From positions 1 through 47,604 of the IMG/VR virus record IMGVR_UViG_3300042731_004164: DNA of 47,604 nucleotides. One strand, written 5' to 3'. Below, piece after piece: positions 14,532-22,233 of this stretch (position 1 is its first letter; every line of letters starts with the position of its first letter). This DNA comes from a virus. The translations under genes and the position numbers were made by a program. Under the pieces are notes generated by a model that saw only the letters and a program-made list of their open reading frames with translations, did not search any database and had not been told where the DNA came from.

Positions 14532-14933
14532 GTGACGCCAACGAAAAAGCCGGAATCCTGGTCGGCACAACATTGCATGAATGAACACAAGCCGATCTGG
14601 GATCGTACATGGCAGTTGATCTTTGGCGGCATAGCTGTGGTTGGAACGCTCATTGGCTGGGCTTACTTCATGCACTGTTCGTGTGCCTCCGCAGCAGCGG
14701 AGGCTCGCGAGAAAGCGATCCTCAATACGCAGACCACGGTCCACCTGAAAGAGCAGATTCAATCGCTCGATCCACGGTTGAAGAACATGGAAGAGAGCCT
14801 GCGAAATATCGACGCGAGGCTCAGTCGCATGGAGGGTCGCATGGGTATCGGCAAGGAGTCTCTGCATAGCGATCGCGAGGTCAGTGTGCCTCGCGCGTTT
14901 GAAGTTTCAAGACACGGCAACGCAGCTCCTTAA
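14532..14933 (+). CDS. One-TM coiled-coil protein, possible holin or spanin-like
   Basis: 133 aa from GTG 14532, with AAGGG at good spacing; the longer TTG-started form (14517) overlaps the previous stop. A single transmembrane helix (LIFGGIAVVGTLIGWAYF) near residues 32-50 is followed by a Cys pair and an Ala-rich segment (CSCASAAAEAREKAI). A long heptad helix (LKEQIQSLDPRLKNMEESL) comes next. The layout fits inner-membrane lysis partners or hemolysin XhlA-like holins, but it is not diagnostic. Confidence 0.55.
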   Translation: MTPTKKPESWSAQHCMNEHKPIWDRTWQLIFGGIAVVGTLIGWAYFMHCSCASAAAEAREKAILNTQTTVHLKEQIQSLDPRLKNMEESLRNIDARLSRMEGRMGIGKESLHSDREVSVPRAFEVSRHGNAAP

Positions 14934-14942
14934 GGTGAGGTT

Positions 14943-15173
14943 ATGGCTAATTTATCCGGGCTATCTATTGAAGAACTGATCGTTTTCGTGGTGCTGCGCC
15001 ACGGGATGTTGTTGACGAATGGCACGATGATCGACCGCAACAACAGACAGAAGTGCTATTCTCAGGTTCATTGCAAGGAGACCGATTACACCGCTACCGG
15101 TCATGGCGATACCTTCAGGGAGTCGATCGTAGATGCTCTGAAGGTGGCTGAAAAGCAGGGCATGGTGTTTTGA
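14943..15173 (+). CDS. Small hypothetical protein
   Basis: 76 aa with AAGGTGAGG upstream. Contains SIEELIVFVVLRHGMLLTNG and then a polar beta-rich half; no motif. Its stop overlaps the GNAT start by one base. Confidence 0.55.
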   Translation: MANLSGLSIEELIVFVVLRHGMLLTNGTMIDRNNRQKCYSQVHCKETDYTATGHGDTFRESIVDALKVAEKQGMVF

Positions 15174-15637
15174 TGATTCAAGGCCTGCAAACCCGTTGGA
15201 TGACTTACCAGGACATTCAGCAAGTGATTATGATTGAAAGGGTGTGCTTCAGGAATCCATGGATAGGGCAGGATTTTATTGATGTCTTGCGTCAGAAAAA
15301 TGCATTCTGCCGTGTTGCCAGGGTTGGGGCGAGCGTTGCCGGGTTCGTGGTGTATGAGTTGCTTTCGAGATGTTCTGAGATTTTAGATCTGGCCGTTTGC
15401 CCGGGCGAGAAGGTCAGGCGTTGCGGTGTCGGAACGGCTTTGATTGATACCATGATTGACCGGACGATGTGCCAGGGCTTGCGTGTTGTTAGGACCAAGG
15501 TCCGCGAGAGCAATTTGGATGCACAGCTTTTCTTTAAGGCGAATGGGTTCCAGACCGTGTCGACAATTCAGAATCATTACGATGACACGGACGAAGATGC
15601 CTACGTCATGGAGCGGAGGTTGGCTGCTAGGATTTAA
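15173..15637 (+). CDS. GNAT N-acetyltransferase (RimI-like)
   Basis: 154 aa. Shows the GNAT fold: an N-terminal strand-helix (MTYQDIQQVIMIERVCFRNP), the central strand SEILDLAVCPGEKV, the acetyl-CoA loop RRCGVGTALI, and the C-terminal VRESNLDAQLFFKANGF. Members transfer acetyl groups to amines; RimI-type proteins acetylate protein N-termini. Phages use such enzymes to modify host or virion proteins or toxins, but the substrate is unknown here. Start 15173 is chosen by overlap with the previous stop. A long hairpin begins at the stop codon. Confidence 0.85.
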   Translation: MIQGLQTRWMTYQDIQQVIMIERVCFRNPWIGQDFIDVLRQKNAFCRVARVGASVAGFVVYELLSRCSEILDLAVCPGEKVRRCGVGTALIDTMIDRTMCQGLRVVRTKVRESNLDAQLFFKANGFQTVSTIQNHYDDTDEDAYVMERRLAARI

Positions 15638-15707
15638 CACCAACGGGTGGAAGGTGGCGAATTTGTAAACGATTAACACTTTCGCCACTTTCCACCTATT
15701 AGTGTTA
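15635..15707 (+). terminator. Long hairpin at the GNAT stop codon
   Basis: GGTGGAAGGTGGCGAA (15646-15661) pairs with TTCGCCACTTTCCACC (15681-15696) with a single G-U. TAACAC (15635-15640) pairs with GTGTTA (15702-15707) outside it. The structure begins inside the stop codon and would form a terminator or 3' end block. No T-run follows, so termination efficiency is open. Confidence 0.5.
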
Positions 15708-15736
15708 TGCCCCATAAAGGGGAGTTTAGGGTTGCC

Positions 15737-15994
15737 ATGTTAAAGAACAGGAAAGTCAATAAGTCAAAGCATAAAGCTGACATACGAGATTTGTTGAAGC
15801 GTGTAAAGATCGCTAAGCGGCGTCTTCCAGCACGACCACCTCGATCTGCTTGGCCAGAAGAGAAGAGGTTGGAATACACATACATCGCTGGCCTGTGGCA
15901 GATCCTTGATGGTGTTGATGATTCCTTGCGTCAGGCTATCGGCATTGCCGAGACGATCGACGAGAAGCCGTGGCAGAAGAAAACGAAAGGGTAA
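15737..15994 (+). CDS. Small basic hypothetical protein
   Basis: 85 aa from ATG 15737, or 95 aa from ATG 15707; the later start has AGGG six bases upstream while the earlier one lies in the hairpin and has no ribosome site. The N-terminus is Lys-rich (KNRKVNKSKHKADIRDLLKR), the C-terminus amphipathic (YIAGLWQILDGVDDSLRQAI). Not recognised. Confidence 0.5.
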   Translation: MLKNRKVNKSKHKADIRDLLKRVKIAKRRLPARPPRSAWPEEKRLEYTYIAGLWQILDGVDDSLRQAIGIAETIDEKPWQKKTKG

Positions 15995-16000
15995 GGAAAT

Positions 16001-16473
16001 ATGGCTGATAAGCAAGAAAGTACAGTAACGATTCCGATGTGAAGGAGCGATGGCTTCGAGCATAGCAGCAATTATTTGATATAACCGAAGACCTCGATTA
16101 CCGGATATGAGGAATTGCGACAACCGGTGAACTTTGGGTGGTATATCCGTTCAAGCCTTTCCTGTGGAGGGGGTACATTACGGCAAGTTGTATGGGGATC
16201 CTCAACGATGGAAGGACTCGTTTCGATGAACGGTATGCCGTGAAGGAAGACTACGAGCTTTGCCTGAGATGCATTAAGGAAGATGGTGGCATTGTAGCAG
16301 CAAGGCACTTTTATTGGCATAATTCACACTGGACGGATGAAGGAGGCTGCAAGGATTATCGGACGGCTGAGACCGAGAAGCGGTGCATTGACATGCTGAT
16401 GAAAGAATATCCAGGTATGATTAGACAGGTTACGAAGGGCGGGTCCGAGTATTCGCTCAAACTAGAGTTTTAA
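16001..16473 (+). pseudogene. Decayed glycosyltransferase-like gene
   Basis: The first frame (from ATG 16001) encodes MADKQESTVTIP and stops after 13 codons. Further in-frame stops and a second short start at 16049 follow. From about 16138 a clean frame gives 111 codons with FDERYAVKEDYELCLRCIKEDGG, which resembles the C-terminal ED motif and helix of GT-A glycosyltransferases (phage TET-associated/GT2-type), then a polar tail with HWTDEGGCKDYRTAE. The beginning (STVTIP) fits the first strand of such enzymes, so the whole looks like one gene broken by stops. It could still make a short C-terminal protein from 16138. Homology is at motif level only. Confidence 0.5.
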
Positions 16474-16503
16474 AAAACTTAGGTTGTCCGAAAGGTGTTG
16501 TCA

Positions 16504-17211
16504 GTGCTAGGTAAAGAGGGAAGCGTAGAAGAACGACGGGTCAAAGTCGCCAAGATGTACTTAGAGGGTCGTTCGCAAAGGCACATGGCGAAGAAGACCG
16601 GCGTCTCCCAAATGATGATCTGGAAGGACTTGCAGGTCATTCGCAAGCTGTGGAAAGAGTCTGCAGTCACGGATTACGATGAGAGGGTTGCTCTTGAGTG
16701 CCAGCGGCTCGATGCGATAGAACGTGAGGCATGGAAGGGGTGGAGGCGTTCCATGCGAGATGACGTGGTTATCGAGGAAAGCATAGGTGCCCTTGGCCAA
16801 CCAACGAGATCCATCAAGAAGAGAGGACAGGCCGGATCAGCTCACTTCCTTTCGGTCGCCATGAATTGCGTGAAAGCAAGGTGCGAGTTGCTTGGCTTGA
16901 GTGATGCGAATGTAGCTGATTCGGGGAAGCCGGTACACGTTGCGATCCAGCTACAGCAAGTCATAGAGAGCAATGAGAGTTATGCCGAGTTCAGACGTCA
17001 ACAGATCCTTGCTGGAAGCGTCCCTGTCCCCGGCCTTCCTGGCGATGCATGTGAGCGGTGCCCAGTGGAAGCCGGCCAGACACTTGATGTTGCTGGACTC
17101 GATCCTGGAGAGAGTGGCAACGGGGAGTCCGCTACTTCCGGAGCAGAGGTGGATAGCTCCGATGATTGGCCTGAAGGATCCGACCAAGTCGATCAAGAGG
17201 TTGATGATTGA
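16504..17211 (+). CDS. Terminase small subunit-like protein (TerS)
   Basis: 235 aa from GTG 16504 (AAAGG at right spacing; GTG 16495 and TTG 16498 also in frame). Residues 15-50 contain a helix-turn-helix (AKMYLEGRSQRHMAKKTGVS then MMIWKDLQV) as in small terminases that bind the pac/cos region. The middle is helical and the last 75 residues are acidic and low-complexity (SSDDWPEGSDQVDQEVDD). Position directly before the large terminase supports the call. Its last 239 bases run under the terL reading frame in a different phase, so the acidic tail may be overprinted. Confidence 0.75.
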   Translation: MLGKEGSVEERRVKVAKMYLEGRSQRHMAKKTGVSQMMIWKDLQVIRKLWKESAVTDYDERVALECQRLDAIEREAWKGWRRSMRDDVVIEESIGALGQPTRSIKKRGQAGSAHFLSVAMNCVKARCELLGLSDANVADSGKPVHVAIQLQQVIESNESYAEFRRQQILAGSVPVPGLPGDACERCPVEAGQTLDVAGLDPGESGNGESATSGAEVDSSDDWPEGSDQVDQEVDD

Positions 17212-18493
17212 GGAACCGCCTCGGCACGGTAAGAGTGAACTTGGTAACAAGTACCTTTCGTCATGGCATCAGGGGAGGTTCCCCGATCTCGATTTGATTT
17301 TGTCCTCGGCCACGGACGACTTGACGCGTACCTTTTCCCAGGCGTCTCGTGACATCTTGATTGAGCATGGTCCGTCGGTTTTTGGCCATCGTGTCCGTAA
17401 GGACGTTCGGTCAGCTCACCGATGGCAGATGGAGGCGGGCGGTCTTGTTACCGCGGCAGGCGTTGGCGGCTCTATCATGGGACGCGGTGCTCATGGCCTT
17501 TTGATCGACGACTACATTAAAAATATCGAGGACGCTCTTTCTGAAAGGATCCGCGACAAAATATACGAATGGTACCTGTCGACAGCGTCTACCCGGCTGG
17601 CGCCAAACGCCTGGGTGGTGATCATCGCCACTCGCTGGCATCGTAAGGACCTGATCGGGCGGCTGCTTGAGGATGCAAAAACCGGTGGCGAGCAATGGTG
17701 TCGCCTAAGGCTCCCGGCGATTGCCGAAGAGAATGACCCGCTCGGGCGAAAGCCAGGCGAAGCTCTGTGGCCGGAACGGTTCCCGATCGAGTGGTTGGAG
17801 AACGTCAAGGGAAGATACAAGGCGTCCGGCTATGACTGGATGTGGGAAGCCCTCTATCAGCAGAACCCGCCGGACGTGCTTGACGCCGAGTTCAAGCCGG
17901 AGTATTTCCCGGACAGTATGTGGTTTACCGACTGGCCGGCGGAATTGGTCCACCGGGTCCAGACGTGCGATCCGTCGCTCGGCAAAACGGACAAGAGCGA
18001 CTACCAGGCCCACGTCATGCTCGGGCTGGATTATGGCGGCACGCTGTGGGTCGAGGCGGACCTTCGACGCCGTGACCGTGTCCAGATCGCCGCGGATCTC
18101 CTCGACTTTGCCAGCATATTCCACCCGGAGATCATTGGCATCGAAACGAATATGTGGCAGGTCATGCTCGCGGACGAAGTGTGGCAGCAGAGCAAGAACC
18201 TTGGTATGGCAGAGAATATCTGGGAGATAAACAACTGGGAGAACAAGATCGTCCGGATCCGATCTACCTTGACGTCTTACCTTGCTCGGGGGGCTCTTCG
18301 ATTTCGCGACACGCCGGGCACTCGGCTCCTGGTCGAGCAACTCAAGGGATTTCCCACCTGCAAGCATGACGACGGTCCCGACGCGCTCGAGATGGCGGTC
18401 CGGATCGTGCGTGAGGTATTTCGGCGTGACATCAATGGTCAATCGCTTGATGAGGGCGATGACATTATCGCCGAGCAAGGCTTACTGTACTAG
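16973..18493 (+). CDS. terL: Terminase large subunit (ATPase/nuclease)
   Basis: 506 aa. N-terminal ATPase: Walker A EPPRHGKS (81-88), Walker B GLLIDD (174-179), coupling motif IATRWHRKD (217-225). C-terminal RNase H-like nuclease: CDPS with D332, the ETN segment with E390, and DDGPDALEMA with D466/D469. Together these drive DNA translocation into the prohead and cut the concatemer. ATG 16973 is the first start; 16982 or 17045 are also possible, and the conserved part begins near residue 26. The gene overlaps terS by 239 bases. A promoter-like sequence follows its stop. Confidence 0.95.
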   Translation: MRVMPSSDVNRSLLEASLSPAFLAMHVSGAQWKPARHLMLLDSILERVATGSPLLPEQRWIAPMIGLKDPTKSIKRLMIEEPPRHGKSELGNKYLSSWHQGRFPDLDLILSSATDDLTRTFSQASRDILIEHGPSVFGHRVRKDVRSAHRWQMEAGGLVTAAGVGGSIMGRGAHGLLIDDYIKNIEDALSERIRDKIYEWYLSTASTRLAPNAWVVIIATRWHRKDLIGRLLEDAKTGGEQWCRLRLPAIAEENDPLGRKPGEALWPERFPIEWLENVKGRYKASGYDWMWEALYQQNPPDVLDAEFKPEYFPDSMWFTDWPAELVHRVQTCDPSLGKTDKSDYQAHVMLGLDYGGTLWVEADLRRRDRVQIAADLLDFASIFHPEIIGIETNMWQVMLADEVWQQSKNLGMAENIWEINNWENKIVRIRSTLTSYLARGALRFRDTPGTRLLVEQLKGFPTCKHDDGPDALEMAVRIVREVFRRDINGQSLDEGDDIIAEQGLLY

Positions 18494-18498
18494 TTTGG

Positions 18499-18527
18499 TT
18501 TGGAGCTTTTTATTTCCGGCATAGAAT
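18499..18527 (+). promoter_or_regulatory. Phage promoter before the portal gene
   Basis: TTTGGA (18499-18504), exactly 17 bases, TAGAAT (18522-18527). The preceding and following bases match the copy at 23008: TTTGGAGCTTTTT is identical in both. The portal ATG at 18534 is seven bases after the -10 box, with no ribosome site, so the transcript would be leaderless. Confidence 0.65.
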
Positions 18528-18533
18528 AAATTT

Positions 18534-21305
18534 ATGCCAGAATCTACGCCAACGCTCGAAAGTCTCGAGCGCGAACACCGAACCAACCAGCTCCAAATGG
18601 AGGTGACTCTGCAACGTGCCGAGATGCAGGCCCTCAGCCGTGCGCTGGCTCTCGACTCGCTAAGTCGGAGCTTCGGATCGGCAGGTCCCCAAGACGCGAT
18701 GGAGAGCGTCTATACCGACGATTACGTCAATCCGCAGGACTATCTACGAGAGAGCGGATACCAGACGTTCGGATCCACCTATACCACGAAGAACGACCGT
18801 AAGGACGGCGACAACTATCCCCATTGGACCAGCGAGACGGAATTGGCGTCGATTCGCGGTGTGGTCCGGCTAATCGCGACGTACAACAAGACGTGCATCG
18901 GCATCAACCGGAAGCTGTGCAATTACGTGGTTGGTGACAAGGGATTTGCGCGAAAGGTCATCAGCAAGCGTGGGGCACCGGATGAGTTGCTTAAGGCATG
19001 CGAGACGATCCTCGACGAGTTCGACGAACGGAATCAGATACCGGGCGACCTAGACCGCGAATACTGTCGCAGAGACGTCCGTGATGGCGAGCTTGGACCA
19101 TCCTTGTGGCATCGTGGCGACGGATTGGTTGATCTTCGGACGGTCGAGCCGGACCAGGTGAGTGAGCCGACGAACCCGGGTGAGTTGGAAGATTGGTTGC
19201 GAACCGAAAACCAGATGGGTAACGATGGCGTTAGCGGGCTCCCGTTCGCGAGCAGTTGGTCGTATGGGGTCCACACTACCAAGAGTGACGTTTGTGCGAA
19301 GCACGGTTACTACGTCCAGTGGGACAGCGACACGAGCAGTTGGGACTACATGCCCGGCGGCAACGAGCCATGCTATCCGCCCGCGTCGGGCATGAACACC
19401 TGGATGGAGCTTTGGAAGGCGAACACGGATCGCAACATCAAGCGGGGCGTCAGCGATTACTTTGCCATGGGTAGCGATTTCGAGCTCGCCCGGAAGCTGA
19501 TGCGGAATCTCACGCACGCGGGTGCCTTGCAGTCGTCGATCGCTTGGATCCGCGAGATGGCACCCGGGGTCACTAAGCAGCAGATTACGGACAGCTCGCT
19601 ATCGTATGCGGATCGGGTCGTCCAGCGAGACACGTCGTCCGGCACGCGAACCAGTTACCAGGTGGATTACAGGCCTGGCACTTCCCTGGCCATGCCATCG
19701 AGCCAGAAGTTTACCAAGCCTCCGTGGACCGAGCAGGGGAACGCCCTGGCCCTTATCTCTATTTTCGAGGCCATGCTTCGAAGCATCGGTCAGATTTGGT
19801 CCATGCCCGAGCACATGATAACGGGCTCGGCCGCTAATAATAACTACGCTTGCCACGACGAAAAAACGGAGCTGTTGACAAAGCGAGGTTGGCTGAGGTT
19901 CGACGAGATCCAGTTTGGTGATGTTGTTGCCACCATGAATCCGAAGACCAAGATGTTTGAGTGGCAGGAGCTACAAGACATCCATATCTATGACCATAAG
20001 GGCGAAATGGTCGCATTGAAAAGCAAGCACAACTTCGATCAGCTCGTGACGCCTAATCATAGGATGTTTTTTTCGTCGGAAGGAATAGCTGGAAGAGAGG
20101 CTATTAGGGATCATAAAGAATTTTACCAATTCAAAGAAGCGTCTGATCTTGAGCATGGAGATTATTTGCCAACAGCATGTGATGGAAAGACCGTCGACTC
20201 GACTCCGAAGTTTGTAGTAATACCGGCCGTAAATCACAACAGGAGTTACAAGAACCAGTTAAGCCATCCGTCAGACGTAAAAATACCGCTGGATGTTTTT
20301 CTAAAGTATCTTGGGTGGTGGGTTTCGGAAGGATGGATCAGTGAAACAAACCCGGATCATGGAACCTACAAGATAGGAATATCACAGAAAATCGGGTCAG
20401 ATGAGTGCGTCGAAATCGAATCTACCCATGCATCCATGCCGTATTCACACCGGTATTACGATCGCTCCAATGGCATGAGGACGTGGTACATCTACGACAA
20501 GAGCTTACTGGCATGGCTTAAGGAAAACTGCGGTAGTGGTGCTTACGACAAGAAATTGCCGGAATTTGTCCACGGGCTGCCAGCATACAAGCAAGAGATT
20601 CTCCTTAAGGCATTGGTGTCTGGTGATGGAACGTCACACAAAAGTGGATCGATGCATTACTTCACTGTGTCGAAGCAGCTTGCAGATAATGTTCAGTCGC
20701 TAGCAATCCAGTGTGGTTATGCTTCGCATGTCGAAAAGCCAATGTCGAATGGAGTCATCCCGATCTCGATTCGTGCCGTGAATAAACGCGGAATGCTAAA
20801 AAGCAAGCATATCAGGTCGGTTCCGTATGCTGGCAAGGTGTGGTGCGTTACCGTTCCGAATGGAATCGCGATCACGCGAAGAAACGGAAAGATGGCCATC
20901 ACTGGCAATTCAATTCTTGAGGCCGGAAGCCCGTTCGTCAAGGAGATCGAGGCCCGCCAGGGTCGCCATATCAAGATATGGACTTCGATCTATTGGAAGG
21001 TGCTTTGGTTCAACTGGCGGATTGGTCGTTTGGGCAAGTATTCGTGGGAGGATATTCGCTACGCGGTCGAGATCCAACTGACCGGCCCGCAAGTGGACGT
21101 GCGAGACCGGCTTAAGGAGACGCAACGCAATTCCATCATGAAGAGGGACGGGATCTTGTCTCCGGTGACTTACGGATCGAGAGAGGGTCTCGACTACGAT
21201 GACGAAATGAAGCTCGGCGCGAAGCAGCAAGAGCCTCAAGTTCCGTCGTTCGGCTTGGGGGCAGTTCAAGAGTCGGCGGGTATTGACTGGAGGGCGTATC
21301 CATGA
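18534..21305 (+). CDS. Portal protein interrupted by an intein
   Basis: 923 codons: portal extein residues 1-439 and 793-923 (570 aa after splicing) around a 353-residue intein. Extein features fit the lambda-family portal: a helical N-terminus, ASIRGVVRLIATYNKT, the long stem/wing region, and SMPEHMITGSAANNNYA joined across the intein to SILEAGSPFVKEIEARQ, which is the conserved NYxS-type region of such portals. The portal is the ring through which DNA enters and leaves the head. No Shine-Dalgarno precedes the ATG at 18534. The gene ends overlapping the next start (ATGA). The fold assignment rests on motif order and on position between terL and a Mu F-like gene. Confidence 0.88.
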   Translation: MPESTPTLESLEREHRTNQLQMEVTLQRAEMQALSRALALDSLSRSFGSAGPQDAMESVYTDDYVNPQDYLRESGYQTFGSTYTTKNDRKDGDNYPHWTSETELASIRGVVRLIATYNKTCIGINRKLCNYVVGDKGFARKVISKRGAPDELLKACETILDEFDERNQIPGDLDREYCRRDVRDGELGPSLWHRGDGLVDLRTVEPDQVSEPTNPGELEDWLRTENQMGNDGVSGLPFASSWSYGVHTTKSDVCAKHGYYVQWDSDTSSWDYMPGGNEPCYPPASGMNTWMELWKANTDRNIKRGVSDYFAMGSDFELARKLMRNLTHAGALQSSIAWIREMAPGVTKQQITDSSLSYADRVVQRDTSSGTRTSYQVDYRPGTSLAMPSSQKFTKPPWTEQGNALALISIFEAMLRSIGQIWSMPEHMITGSAANNNYACHDEKTELLTKRGWLRFDEIQFGDVVATMNPKTKMFEWQELQDIHIYDHKGEMVALKSKHNFDQLVTPNHRMFFSSEGIAGREAIRDHKEFYQFKEASDLEHGDYLPTACDGKTVDSTPKFVVIPAVNHNRSYKNQLSHPSDVKIPLDVFLKYLGWWVSEGWISETNPDHGTYKIGISQKIGSDECVEIESTHASMPYSHRYYDRSNGMRTWYIYDKSLLAWLKENCGSGAYDKKLPEFVHGLPAYKQEILLKALVSGDGTSHKSGSMHYFTVSKQLADNVQSLAIQCGYASHVEKPMSNGVIPISIRAVNKRGMLKSKHIRSVPYAGKVWCVTVPNGIAITRRNGKMAITGNSILEAGSPFVKEIEARQGRHIKIWTSIYWKVLWFNWRIGRLGKYSWEDIRYAVEIQLTGPQVDVRDRLKETQRNSIMKRDGILSPVTYGSREGLDYDDEMKLGAKQQEPQVPSFGLGAVQESAGIDWRAYP
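19851..20909 (+). mobile_element. Intein with LAGLIDADG-type homing endonuclease
   Basis: 353 residues, C440 to N792 of the portal. It starts CHDEKTELLTKRGWLRF (block A, Cys1), has LVTPNHRMFF (block B TxxH) at intein residues 65-74, and two dodecapeptide-like helices (FLKYLGWWVSEGW at about 150-162 and LLKALVSGDGTSH at about 251-263). The C-terminal blocks are YAGKVWCVTV and MAITGN followed by Ser+1. The residue before the final Asn is Gly, where His is usual. Self-splicing would leave NNNYA-SILEAG. The endonuclease could home into intein-free portal genes. The intein looks AT-richer than the flanking extein. Confidence 0.9.
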
Positions 21306-21499
21306 TCCTCGGCTTGGATTCGGATACTAGAACAAATGAGCAGTATTTGGCTATTCGTGCAAAGAAAGAAAGTGATCATTGCTTGATGGATACCGATCGG
21401 CGCATGGATGACACCGACTATCGCCGTGGAGTCGATGCGTCACGTCGTGAGTGGGAGCGTGAAATTGCAGACGTAGAGATCGTTGGCGGGGGCCTTTGA
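21302..21499 (+). CDS. Small hypothetical protein
   Basis: 65 aa, coupled by ATGA to the portal and by one base to the next gene. Very charged (Asp/Arg-rich: DTDRRMDDTDYRRGVDASRR). A short connector or DNA-packaging helper is possible; not recognised. Confidence 0.5.
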   Translation: MILGLDSDTRTNEQYLAIRAKKESDHCLMDTDRRMDDTDYRRGVDASRREWEREIADVEIVGGGL

Positions 21500-22233
21500 T
21501 GGCAGATCGGTACGAACTGGAAAACTCGTTGACGGCGGCACTGATAACGCTGTTTCGCGAGCATGAGGGCAAGCAGTTCGATCCGGTCCGATTTCGGTTG
21601 AACTTGGAGCGGGTGATAGCTCCGCATCTGGCCAACACGTATCGAGAGAGCTGGGACGAGCTTCGCAACCAAGGCAAGATCGTCTTGCCGGATTCAGCGA
21701 TCATCGGCATGAGTTCGAACCGCTGGGTTCTTGAGCATGCCAAGGTGCTGGCCGAATTGATCGCGGCAAGGACCCAGCGAGAATTGAACAGACAGCAGGT
21801 CAGCGGGAAGCCGGTCGACCTTAGCAGCCAGTTCAGTCCGGCTCGGGCTGAGGACATTTCCGTAACGGAAACCACTCGGGCGATAACCGCGGGCCAGTAC
21901 GGACTTGCGACCGCCGTTGTCGGGCTCGGAATGATGCCGGCCGAGGTCATGTCCCCGTTTTGGGAGATCCTGGACAACGACGCTTGCGACCTCTGCAAGG
22001 AACTGGACGGGAAACCAAAGGAGGTATGGGCCGCAGTAGCACCGGGCGGCCCACCACTGCATCCACATTGCCGGTGTAGTTTACGTTTTACACACCTTTT
22101 ACTAAAAGCTTCGGGAGAAAGAAATGGACAACAACAAATTGGGAGTCGTGACGTGCATGCCTTGCAGCGGGAATATCCATCCGGCGGCGGCCAAGGGCTA
22201 CTTCGTGGAGGCGACGAAATCGCTGCTCGATAA
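21499..22233 (+). CDS. Mu F-like head morphogenesis protein
   Basis: 244 aa. Residues 1-130 are helical; at about 125-200 it shows the phage Mu F signature: TETTRAITAGQ, FWEILDNDACDLCKELDGK with its two cysteines, GGPPLHPHCRCSLRF. These proteins are minor head components near the portal and sometimes carry toxin or protease domains in the tail. The last 37 residues (after CRCSL) share DNA with the start of the following glycosyltransferase gene for 110 bases. Start 21499 is used instead of TTG 21496. Confidence 0.85.
   Translation: MADRYELENSLTAALITLFREHEGKQFDPVRFRLNLERVIAPHLANTYRESWDELRNQGKIVLPDSAIIGMSSNRWVLEHAKVLAELIAARTQRELNRQQVSGKPVDLSSQFSPARAEDISVTETTRAITAGQYGLATAVVGLGMMPAEVMSPFWEILDNDACDLCKELDGKPKEVWAAVAPGGPPLHPHCRCSLRFTHLLLKASGERNGQQQIGSRDVHALQREYPSGGGQGLLRGGDEIAAR
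22107..22121 (+). repeat. Repeated translation-start block, copy 1
   Basis: AGCTTCGGGAGAAAG occurs here and at 33267-33281, each time just before a start codon, and includes the GGGAG ribosome site. Fifteen bases identical in two distant leaders suggest a common origin. Confidence 0.5.

Noticed and set aside
13087-14610. 507-codon open frame on the minus strand
   Set aside because: It lies opposite two clearly coding plus-strand genes (papain-like and NlpC-like). It has no ribosome site, and its composition is that expected of an antisense shadow.
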